Shown piece after piece: positions 12,448 through 23,863 of a stretch of DNA of 64,000 bases; position 1 is the first letter of the stretch, and each line of letters begins with the position of its first letter. The stretch comes from Lentinus brumalis (taxonomy: Eukaryota > Basidiomycota > Agaricomycetes > Polyporales > Polyporaceae): contig MARA01000014.1 in the NCBI GenBank assembly GCA_001792895.1, positions 248,001 to 312,000 on the forward strand, in the 5' to 3' direction. The notes under the pieces were generated by a model. It searched no databases. It was not told the origin of the DNA and worked only from the letters and a program-made list of their open reading frames with translations. The translations under genes were made by a program, and so were the position numbers.

Positions 12448-14127
12448 TTAGGCAATCACATTCAGAGTCTTCAATTCGGCGAGTGCTGCGAGAGACGCTG
12501 CGCTCCCGTTGGGAAAGGCTAATAAGGGTACTACCACGGGAGGACTGACTGGCAGTCGGGATGGGCCAGCGACGGTCTGTGACCCGAGTTCTGACATGGC
12601 CGCTGCCATCGATGCATGAATAGCCAACTTGTCGGCGCAACCAAGGACTTTGCCAACCCAGCCCATACCAGCGGAGTCGCCGGCACTGATAATGTCTGCC
12701 TTCCTCACACCGACCCTGACTGCAGGTGTGAAGATGGAGGTGGTGGCAGGACTGATTACGGCCACAAGCGCAGTGTGGGGAGTGCGGGGAGGCGCAGGAG
12801 GAGGAAGGGGGTCAGGAAGAGGTGGATTGTCATGACCGGGGAGAAAGGTAGGTCGGTAGGCAAAACAGCCTGGGAAACAGAATCTAGGACAGGGTTCGAG
12901 CTCAGGCAGGGGAATTGCGTCGACGTGACATGTCGAGTTAATCACGTCCGTGAAAGGGCCCAGCGGATTGTCCTCCACGGAGAAGTCAGGCGATGCTGAA
13001 ACAGGCGGAAAATGTCCAATACACATACCGGGAGCTCGTGATTGAACAGCATCTCGACTCTATCAGAGTCCTGCGTCCTCTAGAAAGCGCATCGTGTCTG
13101 GGGGTCCGGCGGATCGAAGTAGGGCGGGTGGGAGACCCATCCCTTCTTCGCCACGAGTGTCCATCTGAAGTGGCCCATCTTCACTTCACTGGGGAAGGCT
13201 TTGCGGAAGTGCACCAAATCGTCGTATGGGAATGCCTCGCCGTATATGAGACTGCAGGTGTGATCTGAGCTGCTTGGAATGATGCACGGAAATATGCCCC
13301 GTGGCGGCTCCTGATTCTGAGGACGCATGTATGGCGCGGCCGCAGAGAGTGGAATGCGCTTAGTGCGCTTCCCAGTTCGTCCTTCTGCGGTCGACCGAGC
13401 TGCTGCGTCGCACTGCCCTGCGTCTTCTTTCTCCTTCTCGAGGGCGGTACTTCAGATGGCGTATAATCGTCGTCCATGCGCATGCGTTTTGTCCGAGACG
13501 ACGGGCCAGCTTCCTCCTCGTCGGTGCAGCCTGGAATCACGCAAGGACTTCGGGGTGGAAGCGCAGGAGGAAGGGCGTCAGAAGGAGGCGGATCGCCACA
13601 AGCGGCAAGAAGAGTGGGACGGAGGTCCACATGTGTGGACCTGACGGCGAGAGCCTCCAGACCTCCACTGCGGTAGGCTGGTAAGTAAGTCAAACCAGCA
13701 TATCAGACAGGCATCGCAGCTATACGCGGGAGACATGCCACTCACCATTGAGGGATCCTGCTGTACCCGGCTTCAGTTTAGCGTCGCTACGGTAGCGGTA
13801 AGATCGTTCATTCGGAATCGCTTTGGTCTGTTGATGAGTTTGCACGACGCGAGGTCGCGCAGCGGCGTCGGCATCTGCGTCGGCATCGGACTCGAAACCA
13901 GACGCAGAGCTCGTCCGCATCTCAGTCTGGGTCTTGTTGACTGGGCCCTTGTCGCTGGAGTCCTGAGCAGTCGTAGCCGCAATACGACGCAGCAGCAGCA
14001 GCAGCAGCAGCAGCAGTACAGCGAAAGAGCGAGGACGCGGTGGATGCAAGCCCTGGAAGTTGAACGCAAATTCCGATGAGGTTGTGGCTACGGTGGATGA
14101 GGACAGGGGAGCTTGCGTAGTGACCAT
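12448..14127 (-). pseudogene. Zinc-finger gene copy A, truncated and decayed
   Basis: The segment 12533-13066 is a near-identical copy of parts of the gene at 16515-19051 (copy B). It shares the stretch containing EMLFNHELP, then DNPLGPFTDVINST, and continues through a Pro-rich region to MSELGSQTVAGPS. At 12533 the similarity stops abruptly, exactly where copy B goes on into its zinc fingers. Copy A instead runs through unrelated residues to a stop at 12448. Upstream of 13066 it differs from copy B. There it has a first exon from 14127 ending at a GTGAGT donor (acceptor TTACCAG near 13693), a second exon with a nuclear-type basic patch (PPSRRRKKTQ), and a frame containing PRGIFPCIIPSSSDHTCSLI interrupted by a TAG just before the shared part. 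The change of frame and the stop argue for a decayed or chimaeric gene. The shared domain is not one I recognise. Confidence 0.55.
13990..14016. repeat. (CAG)9 microsatellite in a coding exon
   Basis: Nine CAG triplets in a row (CTG on the coding strand) give an oligo-leucine run in the first exon of copy A. Frame-independent expansions like this are commonly length-polymorphic. Confidence 0.95.
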
Positions 14128-15933
14128 ACGGGGGCTGGCATTCTTATAGTCCGGCCGTCAGATGAGCGGCTCGAAAGCCGTCGGACACGACAATCGTCGT
14201 ATGGCACCGACGGGCCTTTCTGTAAGTATTGAGATAGGGCTTAAAGGAGAAGAATCCGGGCTGAAGGCTCACCTCTTTCACTCCGAGGGTGCCATCAGTG
14301 GGGGATAACGTCTGTTCATCCGCGCCCCGTCACTTTGAAAGAGGAACAACGACCGTGCTGTCTTAAGGGGTAGGTCAAAGAAATGATCATGGCTTGGTGG
14401 ACAGCATGACCAAAGAGCGAGCGGCAAAAGAGTGAGGAGCGGGAGTCAAGCTCCTACAGCCGAAATTATCAGCAATGAGACGCACTCGAGTGGACTCCAT
14501 CGTGTTTCTTCACATCGCCGTCTACCTTCGATGTGCTTTGCAGGCCCGAGTCGACGGCTATGCCCGATTTGCCACTGTGATCTCCAACAAAGCACACGAT
14601 CGATAATTGAAGCTTCTTCACATCCAATGGTGTCTCATTTGACGCTACAACACCAGCCTATGTCGGTACAGGAACGCGCTTCATGCATGCCTAGCACCTC
14701 GAATGTAAGTACAAAGATGATCGCCAAAGGCGCCCGTCAGCGCGGACCCTCGGGAGCTCAGGTCAATTTGAGTCGTCGTCTCCGGGGAATGAGGGAAATG
14801 ATGTACAAGTTTGTACAAGTTGCTCGAAAGCCGAGTCCGCGCAGATTGTGACAACGATGATTGCCATGAGATTGAACTGCTTTTACCGAGACAGTGCTGC
14901 AGCGCGTTTTGAGCAGACTTGCGAAGTGGGGCCAAAGAGCGATTTGAAACGACAGGAGAGCCAGCCAGATGGGGGGCGAGAAGAGCGGGCAAAGGATTGC
15001 TACGTACCAGCAGCCGCGGCCCGCCTGAATCATCATGATCCTTTGCATTTGAACCTCGCAGACATCGTGTTTGTGCATGCCGCTCCAATGGGCAAAGCGC
15101 GATCAATTAAGTTGTGACCTTGTATGACCGGCAACGACGAGATGCTCGGAGAGGTTGCCACAAAGAGTCCGTTCAGCGATGTACGTTGTGCCTGCGTGCA
15201 AGGCGATTCACAGAGCGGGACGGCGGTCTGAGTCGGTGACGTGGCAGAAACTGTCATCTGTATGCCATACGCGAGCCACGACAACGAGGGCTGGATTTGT
15301 GAAGTTGGCAGCAATAGACAAGGAGAGAGTGGTATGACACGGCACTGGGAGCCGGAGGCAAAAGCTGTAGCTTGGAAGCGCCCATAGGCTCTACGTAGAG
15401 CCTATGGGCGCTTCCAACATGACGATGACGAGGTTCTACCCCCGAGTCTCAGCATGGCTTCTACTCACACGGTAATGCTATCATCGTTAATCCTCGGGGC
15501 GGCCCGCGTGACTGCGCAGACTTCGAGCGCTGTCAGCCATCGCTCGTTCTCCTGCTTGAACTTTGAGGATGATGGCCACGGCGTTCCAAACCAAGCACAG
15601 TCGGACCAGGGAGAAAAATTCTCGCAACCCTGCGAGAACTATGTGAGTGATCTCGGCGATGCTATGGCGTTAAGGGCTCTGAGCCAGACTTACCAGCCTG
15701 CCAGTGCTCTCCTAGCACTTGAATGAGGATGCTCGCAGCCCGAGTATGTACTAGACCGGCTCCCCATCTGTGAGTTCTACTGCGAAGGTGGCTCACAAGA
15801 CGGCCACTCATAAGAATCCGTGCGCAGACAGGGTTGTGGTGATCTAGCGGTGGGACTCCGACGCATTGAATTCGAGCGACGTCGCGGTGTAGTGAGACTT
15901 GCATGGTTACTTGTGAGTCTGCGATGGTGCTCA
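14128..15933. other. Intergenic, no gene recognised
   Basis: Only short competing ORFs are present. The one distinctive feature is the 46-bp palindrome at 15372-15417. Confidence 0.5.
15372..15417. repeat. Perfect 46-bp palindrome
   Basis: The arm TTGGAAGCGCCCATAGGCTC continues through TAC at the centre and is followed without spacer by its exact reverse complement (23-bp arms, no loop). No coding sequence surrounds it. Confidence 0.97.
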
Positions 15934-16407
15934 TGAGTATCGTCGCTGCATAACGGTATTGCTGAAAACTGTCCACAGCACTACTCTGAGGGGCGAGGAG
16001 CTACAGACTGGCAAGCGAGCCAAAGTGAAAGTGAGCTTGACCGCCCGCGTCTTCTCGTCCCCGAACCTCCGCGTGCCGAACTTCCACTTGTCCAGGCCGA
16101 GACGTTCTAGGCTCCCAACGTCGTTGTACTTGGACCATATCCTCTTCGCAGCGTCGCTCCCGAAGACGTCCACGTCGCCGCCCTCTGACTCCTCGGTTCC
16201 CTTCACGACACCCTCCGCCCACTGGCAGGCGAGCCCTGTCTGCGTCACCCCGATGGCCAGTGCGAAGCCTCGTCCTTCGGCCCTCGGAAGAGGACGACAG
16301 CCTGGTGGTAGTCCGGCGTGTGCATCGTGGTGTTTTATACATTCTGGACCACTCCGAGCGGGTGTCCAGTCATTGTATGAATGACCGTCGACACTAGTCA
16401 ATATCAC
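15934..16407 (-). pseudogene. Possible frameshifted gene fragment
   Basis: Two adjacent frames look coding. One, near 16290-16330, reads MHTPDYHQAVVLFRGPKDE; the other continues with FALAIGVTQTGLACQWAEG and then DVFGSDAAKRIWSKYNDVG. Joining them would need a one-base shift and I see no intron there, so a decayed gene is the simplest reading. The family is not recognised. Confidence 0.3.
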
Positions 16408-17387
16408 ATATCAATGCTACTGTAATTATCATACACGGCGGCCGCGAAACGGAATTTTGTGACGAGGATAAGTGAGGGTGACAGCAAACGGAGACGGTGT
16501 ACTGAAGAGCAAAATTAAACACGTTTCCGGAACGGTTGGAGATCCTTTGATAGAACGATATATCCGATGTCCTCGAGAGTTCTCTCTCGACAGTCAGCCC
16601 CCTTGTCTTCTATGTTCTTTAGAAGCTTGGCACGTCTGTTTCTCGCCTGCGACAAACATCTGTTAGCACCAACTCGCCAGCAACATAGCAGCGTAACAGA
16701 GGGCTTACACAGGAGGCCCTCGTGTGCTTGTTGGGTTGTAGCAAGTCCCATCTTGCAAATGTCACACAACACTGTTCGCAAAGGAACGCGATACCCAGGT
16801 GCATCTCCCTGAAATGACGCTGGTGTTCCGTGGAGGACTTCGCCTTGAAGTTGCAACCAGGCCAGGGACATTGGTCGTAAGGCTTCTTCCCCTTCACCTG
16901 GCCAACATTCTTGAGCTCGTCTTCTGCCTCTTCCGACGTGTTGTCCCCTGCCATTCTCGGATTCTCCGCTGTCAGATCCTTCTCCGAATTCTTTCCCTTT
17001 CCGGTATCGCTTTGACGAGCATGCGCGGTATCCCAGTGCTCCCAGGCTGCGTATATGTCCTTGAGAGAGAAGACATGTGTGCAGCAGGGACATTGCAGTG
17101 TGACGGGTCGTCCAGGAGGAATGTATACCGCACTTTGCACCTTCTCCTGGTCAGCGCAACCCTTCCGACTCACTTTGAAACGCTTGGCCGCCCGCAACTT
17201 CTGAGTCTCACCTATCAACTCCGTTCCGTCTCCGCCGTCTTCACCCTCCTGCCACTGCTCATCCGCTGTGTCCACCACGGGAGGACTGACTGGCAGTCGT
17301 GATGGGCCAGCGACGGTCTGTGACCTGAGTTCTGACATGGCCGCTGACATCGATGCATGAGTAGCCAACTTGTCGGCCCAACCAAGC

Positions 17388-18352
17388 CTGTAGTGATGTG
17401 CCAAGCCCGGCCTCGAGCCGTCAGGCTCCCAAAGCCGGCCGTCTTCAGGCCGGGCTGGGCCGAGCTCTCGAGGCGGCTTGGAGAGCCTGACGGCTCGGCT
17501 CACGACTAGTACGAGCTCGAGCCGGGCTCTCGAGCTCCGGCCTGAGCGCGCTGGTAGAGAACGCCCAATTAACAACCATGTGACTGAGTTCAAGCTGTGA
17601 ATAGGGATTAGTCTCGCCAGATCGTCGTCCCAACCACCCTCACTCACATATACGTCTACAGGAACACCCGTTGACTCTTAAAGAATCGCCCGAGAGCATC
17701 CAGCGCATGGGACGAAGGGTACAGGGCGGAAGGGCGGGTGGCCGGCAGATGAGGATGGCCGGCAGAGGAGGATGGCGACGAGACGCGTCATTGGACGCGT
17801 CGCGTTGTGGTCTTCACGCTCTTGTACTACGTAGCGCAGGTGGGTGGGCCAGAGACGGATGTTGACCAGACGCGTCGTTGGACGCGTCTCCTCGCTCTTC
17901 CTCATGCCGAGCAGCACGGGAGGGCGGGGCCGAGGCGGAGAGTGACGAGATGCGCCGTTGGACGCGTCTCGTTGCCGTTCTTCACGCTCTTGCAGCGCAG
18001 GAGGACGGGTAGAGATCGAGATCGAGGAGATGCGTCCTGTTGGACGCGTCTTGTCGCGGATTTTCGGGCTCTTCCTCAAGATGCACAGCGCAGGACGGCT
18101 GGAAAGAGGCGGAGACTGACGGGACGCGCCGTTGGACGCGTCTCATTGCGGGGAGTCTTCGCGCTCTGGCAGCGCAGGAGGACGGCCGGGAAATAGCGCC
18201 CACCACCTGTGGGCTCCGGCTCAGGCCGAGCTGAGCTCGAGCTGAGCCCGAGCCGTCTTGGAGAGCCCGGCCTGAGGTTCGAGCAGGCCGTGGCTCTCCA
18301 GGCCGAGCCGTAGCCGCGGCTTTCGAGCCGAGCCGAGCTCCGCACATCACTA
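17388..18352. mobile_element. Non-autonomous TIR element, hAT-like
   Basis: The insertion interrupts a sequence that is continuous in copy A. Its ends carry an 11-bp inverted repeat, TAGTGATGTGC (17391-17401) and GCACATCACTA (18342-18352). The flanks duplicate AACCAAG(C/G) (17380-17387 and 18353-18360), an 8-bp target duplication with one mismatch, as in hAT elements. Three extra bases (CTG) separate the left duplication from the TIR. Near both ends are GC-rich alternations of GAGCC/GGCTC, and the interior holds five tandem copies of a repeat with paired palindromes. No transposase ORF is present. Confidence 0.75.
17782..18142. repeat. Five ~80-95 bp repeats, each with paired GACGCGTC-type palindromes
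   Basis: Cores begin at 17782, 17869, 17949, 18028 and 18123. The first two read GACGCGTC-NTTG-GACGCGTC, that is two self-complementary octamers four bases apart. The later copies keep the right octamer and have a degenerate left one. Segments between them also match, for example CTCTTGCAGCGCAGGAGGACG in copies 3 and 5. Confidence 0.85.
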
Positions 18353-19051
18353 AACCAAGGACTCTGCCAACCCCGCCCATACCAGCGGAGTCGCCGGCAC
18401 TGATAACGTCTGCCTTCCTCTTACCGACCCTGACTGCAGGTGTGGAGATGGAGGTGGTGGCAGGACTGATTACGGCCACAAGGGCAGTGTCGGGAGTGCG
18501 GGGAGGCGCAGGAGGAGGAAGGTGGTCAGGAAGAGGTGGATTGTCATGACCGGGGAGAAAGGTAGGTCGGTAGGCAAAACAGCCTGGGAAACAGAATCTA
18601 GGACAGGAATCAAGCTCAGGCAGGGTAATTGCGTCGACGTGACATGTCGAGTTAATCACGTCCGTGAAAGGGCCCAGCGGATTGTCCTCCACGGAGAAGT
18701 CAGGCGATGCTGAAACAGGCGGAAAATGTCCAATACACATACCGGGAGCTCGTGATTGAACAGCATCTCGACTCTATCAGCGTCGAAGCCAGTGTCCGTG
18801 AAGGTCCAAGTGCCCTCATCCTAGAAGGTAGGTCATAAACCAAGTGAGTGCATACAGGCTCGAGAAGCACGTACCAGACGAGCGGTGGGTACAAGTAAGG
18901 GAGACGATGGGGAAGACGGAACCTCCAAATATTCACTGAACCAAGGAGGTGCAAAGTCGACTTCAGGATCGCAGTCACCCGAAGAAGAACACACAGGAGG
19001 TTGCTCAGAGAGCTCGACGGAGGGAAGATGATTGTCGAAATGGGACGACAT

Positions 19052-20351
19052 ATTGAGAGTTCTGTGATGACTGGTTGCGGGTGGTGGTTGTGGTTGGTGG
19101 AGGAGAGGAACATAGGCAGGAGGCCTCGGTTTTGACCGGCCAGAGGACAAACACGGCCACATGCGATCAATTATGAACAATGTGAGATTCGTCCGCGGCG
19201 CGGCGCGTCATTGATTAATTCCCATCCTGCGTAATCATATTTCAGCTCATAGAATGCGTGCTTCGGTCGAGAAAGACCAACGCGTCTCTTCCGTCATTCT
19301 TGCCTCCGCCGCACTCCCGTTCGAGTCCGCTGAAACGGAACTGCTCGTGCTCACCCCCAAAGTGGTGCAAATTATACTGCAGCATACGTCAAAGTGAACG
19401 CTCTGACGTCGCACAAGCCACATGAAGAACCTGTAAGCACATGTCATCTGCGGTCCATCGAGAAAGTACTGAGTCGCATGCGCTCGCGGCAGATCGCCCC
19501 CTCACGCACCACGCCTCGTCGCAGAGCCCGCTGCACAATGAGAGTTCACGGCATACGGAGAGAGCACTAGGCTAGAATGCCCGGGGGTCAGTACACAGCT
19601 GGAGCTCGATACACATACCAGCCGCCGATCAGCCTCGATCAGCACTCGGCATCGTTGATACACCTTCTGTCGATGTCCTCAAATCCCACACGTCCATAGC
19701 ACGATGAGCCAATGACCATAACCTCTTATATGAAGGGAGGATCCACGCGGTGCCAGTCCAGGCCATCCTGCAAAGCAGTGCCAGTTCTACTGAACTCCGA
19801 GCGCTCTGAGCACCGCCGTGACAGCAGCTAACCATAACCTGTTCGCACATCTCGCGAGTGAGCATGCTTGGAATCCACTGTTAACTATAGACTGAAATAC
19901 CAACCGCAGAACCGTGCAACGCTGCTCGTTACCCATTCTGATGCGGCACAGGTGAGGCGGGAAGAGAACAAAAAACAATCGTCCGGAGTGTGGGAACGTG
20001 ACGGGCACGGTGGCGGGACAGAACCACGCGCTTATCGGACCGCGATCCGAGGGCGCCTCCTCTGCCAAGGTACCCGTTGCTCTTGCTATTGACACCCACA
20101 CCGGAACCGTCGCACCAAGATTCTCTATGCTGCCGAGGCACTTACTTCGTCGTGAGTGTGTTGCTTGCTGTGGTTGATGACCGTGTCTGAGGCTAAATTG
20201 GTGCCGCCGTTCGCGCTCAAGAGAGTGTGGCTTGAACCGACGATGGCGGGAGCCATGCCATCCTAGGAATCGCGCTGGATGAGGTAGGAGGTCAGTCAAA
20301 TCTGTAGCAAGGGTTTCTGCAACCATGTGAATCCGACTTGATATTGACGAG
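19052..20351. other. No gene recognised
   Basis: A minus-strand open frame from 20326 begins MVAETLATDLTDLLPHPARF and meets a GTAAGT donor after about 60 codons, so a first coding exon is possible. No continuing exon could be supported. Confidence 0.4.
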
Positions 20352-20370
20352 TATGGTGTGCGGGATGGTC
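20352..20370 (-). repeat. Left remnant of the sequence entered by the Plavaka element
   Basis: TATGGTGTGCGGGATGGTC is the reverse complement of the segment ending at 34177, apart from the duplicated target bases. With 26665-26764 it forms the occupied copy of a site that is uninterrupted at 34061-34177. Confidence 0.8.
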
Positions 20371-20373
20371 CAT

Positions 20374-20470
20374 CAGTGAACCCCGGAAATTATTAGCTGT
20401 CTTAACTGTCTTAGCAAGGTCAGCTAAGACAGCTAAGTCGGGCAAGTCACACAAGATGCTGCAAGTAGGC
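20374..20470. repeat. Plavaka left terminal and subterminal repeats
   Basis: The terminal CAGTGAACC...AATTATTAGCT pairs with the complement at 26630-26661. Just inside, AGCTGTCTTAACTGTCTTAG is followed by its near-complement GCTAAGACAGCTAAG, able to form a hairpin. CAAGATGCTG and TAGGCAAGAC follow. Such repeats are the usual transposase-binding zones of CACTA-like elements. Confidence 0.7.
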
Positions 20471-20504
20471 AAGACACTGTACTAGTAGCACAGAACTCAA
20501 TCAA

Positions 20505-23500
20505 TTACACAATCATCTCGTGAGCATGGTAATCTATGTAACAATTGACGTAGTATTCGTCGAAGGCATCAAGGGTGTCTGCGAAAGGGAAATCAGCGGG
20601 GAGCAATCTATCTCCGAGGGCGGGTTGGAGGTGGCATGCTCGCGCAATGGTAGACAGCGGGATAACACTCGACACTCTCACGTCACCGTCCATTTCTGGA
20701 CGGACTAACCACATCCCAGTGACCGGATCACGGCCGTGCGTCGTAAACCACTCGACCAATGCCCCTTCATACTGGTAGATGTCATATGGAACAGTGAGGA
20801 GTCGCCGGACACGCGCAACTCGGAAGCGAGGCATGCCCCACGTTGTGGGATCGTCTGTGACGAGAACGGTGTCGTACCGGGGATAGCTGTTGTACCACGA
20901 TGGATTGCAGCGGATAATCTCCCGGCGCATACCGTGGGGGCCAGAGAGCTCGCTGGGAGCATGGAACACGATGGTCGCACTCTGATGTACGCCGAGCTGC
21001 GCACGGGGAGAGACGTGAGGGAACTCCTCGAGATCCATATCAGCCTCGAAGTTCCCATCAGGAAGGACGCGGTCGTGCAGGAACCGTGTGACATCTTCGG
21101 GCAACTGCGGCTGGTCGAGTGTGTTAGCCAGGTCATTGAGATGCTTGAATCCTGGATTTGCTGTGTTAGTGCAGTTGCTGAGACGGGAACCCCAGAACAT
21201 ACCATGGCGCGCAGCGAGTGTGATGGACGTGTCCATGTGGTCGACCTCATGTGCATCGAGCTCATCCTTCGCAGCTTGCGCGGTAAGAAAAGCGTCCTCC
21301 TGAATAGCTTGGACGTCGACAGTGTCCTCGTCGCCAAGCTCGAGGCGCGCCGCGGTGAGAACATCGCCGTGGAGCATCCCTCGCCGTCCATATTCAACAC
21401 GGGAGGCCGCGATCTTGCCGAGGCGCGTGAGAGAGCGCACCATTTGATCGATGGGCGTGTGTCTACTGGATCGCCGCCACGTCTCCTTGACTGCCGTGAT
21501 ATGCTTTGACTCGGTGATGGATGAACAGAGACCATTCGGAGAGCCGAACTTCTGGATGGACAGGTGATAGTGTACGAGCGCATGCTGGCGGGGGAGGGAG
21601 AAGTTCTCGCGGACACCGGTTTCTATGAAGACTTCGCGGAGCTCGTGGAAGCAATCGAGGGCGGCTTGCATAGCTTCGAGTGAGGCGGTGTCGTGTTCAG
21701 GGCGCCGCGCCAGGTAGATGAAGTCGAGGAGAGCAGCGACGCACTGGACCATCTTCGCGGGAACGAGTCCAGCGATCGCGCCTAGGTAGATCTGAGCGAG
21801 ATCAGCGTGACTGCAGAAGAGTGCGTAGTGCACTGCGTATGTACCTTCATCAGTCCCTTTGAATCATCGCCAGTCCACTGCGAGAAGTTACGGCCATGTG
21901 GCCACCTCCGTAGACCTGGAAAGGGCGGCACGGCATTGAGCCTGATGGGAGTGTGATCGCGTGAACATATTGCAGGCACTGATGCGCCAGAACTTCATAC
22001 CTGGTGTCAATTTGGGCCAAGATGTTTGCGGCCTCCTCTTCGCTGCCGGCGGTGAGGTTAATATAGTCTACGACCCAGTCGACTACATGATCCTTGAATG
22101 TGCCTTTGATCAGCTGATGAAGCAGATCGGGCGTGAGGAGCTCATGTATGTCGCCACGAGGGAAGTAGCTTGTGAATGGCTGCGCGAGAAACATCAGCAA
22201 AGATGAAACTGTGATATGCAAAGGTGTCAAACCTCTACATCAGCGTTCACGCCGAAGACATCCCATAAGGTCCGAGGATCAAAGGTGTCCACAAGCGCGT
22301 CGGTGTGTGCACGGAACCTAGGCCGGCCAGCCTTGTCAAGTTCATCTGGATACGCGCGACACCTGGCGGCATGTGGATAAGCACAGAGGCAATGAGAACC
22401 AAGCAATGGCACTTACTTCGGGCACCATCCCTGGACTATTCCCGACAAGTAGACCTGCTCCGGATAGTCGGCGATCACGGGCCCGAATTCGAACAGTGCG
22501 CGTCGGAAATGTCCGTCGGGGCATGTCATGACATGGGGGATCTCCATGCCAGGTCGCAGGGGACTGAGGATCTGCGCGAGGCTGGTGTGATAGAGTTCCT
22601 TGATGAACGCGCGGTATTCGTCTGTCGCCGGAGCGCGGCCACCTGGTTAAACCGACGTTATAGGATGATCTGATCACCGTTCATATCAGTGGCTGACGTA
22701 CGCTTAGGGATAGCAAGAAACGCGAGAGGTACAACGGCGTCTTGGTGTGCACGACGCATCTGGTTGTCGATGTTCCCGAGCGACATATACACGGGGTGGA
22801 ACTCCTGGTGGCCTGTTCCGACTGAGACGGTGGTCTTGTCCATGCCGAGGATAACGGGTGTGAGCATCGCGCCGTCATAGTCCGCATTGGCCGCTGCTAA
22901 GTCCGTCTGACATGCACAGCATCAGTACGGTTCATATGGAACGGGTAGGAACTCGGGGAGAGAACAAGGCGACAGATCTGCACAACACTCACCGCTTTCT
23001 TGAACGCCCAAGTGCCTGACATCAGATTAGAGTAGCGGCGGCTGTCGGGCCCGTTGTACTCCTCGTATGGGACGTAGTCCCACCGACCATCGAAGTCCGG
23101 GCTCGCAGCCATGTTCTCTGCAACTTGCAAGGCGTCCCGGGTGTATACAGTGTACGTCTTGTGCTTCCAGGCGGGCGAGTGGGGCGTCACAGGGCCTGTG
23201 TACCTCAGCTGGAAAGTCGTCCATGCAGCATCCCCATAGGGGATCTCGTCGATGGTGTTATACATGTCGTCGGCCGTGTCATACATGGCATGTGCATGCA
23301 CGTCTCCGGTCTCAAGCACCCTCTGCGCGGCGTGGATCCTCAGGATCTGATTGAGGTCGCCGCGGGATGTCTGCACCTTTTCGAAATGCCATTCAGTAAA
23401 CTCGAACTGCGGGCGGTTTTCGAACGGCCACCAGTCATGCGTGTTGTCGCGGGGAGGCGGGGGTGCGCCAGGTGGGAGATACTGTCCCCCTGCGTCACAC

Positions 23501-23701
23501 GGACGTGCTGTCAAAAACGCCTCAGTAATAGTACTCTGTTATGGCAGAGCTACGTCTCAACATACCATTCACCGAAGGATGGTACAATTTGCCAGTGAGG
23601 GGAGGAGGAGGCTTCGGCCAACGGTGGACGTTGATCATGTGGTCAACATACCCGCGCTGAGTCCCGATGATCCGGTGACAGATGTTGCAGTAGCGGCCCA
23701 T
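20505..23701 (-). CDS. Plavaka transposase, nine exons, 907 residues
   Basis: Exons in transcript order: 23701-23566, 23507-22993, 22906-22702, 22642-22417, 22362-22233, 22179-22001, 21941-21845, 21791-21203 and 21151-20505. Introns are 51-86 nt and the sum is 908 codons, fully open. Landmarks: an N-terminal Cys/His finger (CNICHRIIGTQRGYVDHMINVH pattern, C-x2-C...H-x4-H) that may bind the TIRs; LGMDKTTVSVGTG and PVYMSLGNIDNQMRRAH; CPDGHFRRALF and IADYPEQ then GWCPKC; RGDIHELLTPDLLHQLIKGT; FSQWTGDDSKGLMK; and NGLCSSITESKHITAVKE with ETWRRSS. All are hallmarks of the basidiomycete Plavaka superfamily, cut-and-paste transposases of the CACTA group. The C-terminal ~250 residues are acidic and typical of the family. 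The start ATG is the first after a short leader. It faces the second gene, so the two probably share a promoter region. Confidence 0.9.
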
Positions 23702-23863
23702 GGCGGATGTAGAGCTGAGGGAGTGGAGAGATAAGTGAGAGGAGTGACCGAAGGCAAGCACGAGACGCCAAAACATGGCCGAACACGAACATTCTTGCTC
23801 AAGTCCGATGCGGACCACGGGCGCCAACCCATTCTTCCTCTCGCCCTCCCACTCCGCGCCGCG
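23702..23863. promoter_or_regulatory. Divergent promoter between the two Plavaka genes
   Basis: Only 162 bp separate the two start codons on opposite strands. Transcription of transposase and accessory gene is therefore likely coupled. No clear TATA box is visible. Confidence 0.5.

Larger units (their letters stand above)
16515..19051 (-). pseudogene. C2H2 zinc-finger protein gene, copy B, split by a TIR element
   Basis: Exons in minus order are 19051-18875 (59 codons, begins MSSHFDNHLP), 18820-18743, 18686 to the insertion at 18353, then from 17387 to 16709, and 16646-16515. Introns are 54, 56 (acceptor GAG, unusual) and 62 nt. Past the insertion the protein has three Cys/His finger-like motifs: CPCCTHVF with a distal H-x4-H, CPWPGCNFKAKSSTEHQRH with a following H, and CEQCCVTF. 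A basic C-terminal exon (NRRAKLLKN) follows. This suggests a DNA-binding regulator acting in the nucleus, by family analogy only. The insertion at 17388-18352 puts stops in the frame, so the locus as it stands cannot make the full protein. A transcript starting downstream could still make the finger part. Copy A at 12.4-14.1 kb shares the pre-finger region. Confidence 0.7.

Noticed and set aside
13181..13693. Independent gene at 13.2-13.7 kb
   Set aside because: Its start is preceded by an acceptor matching the GTGAGT donor of the 14127 exon, so it is a continuing exon of copy A rather than a separate gene.
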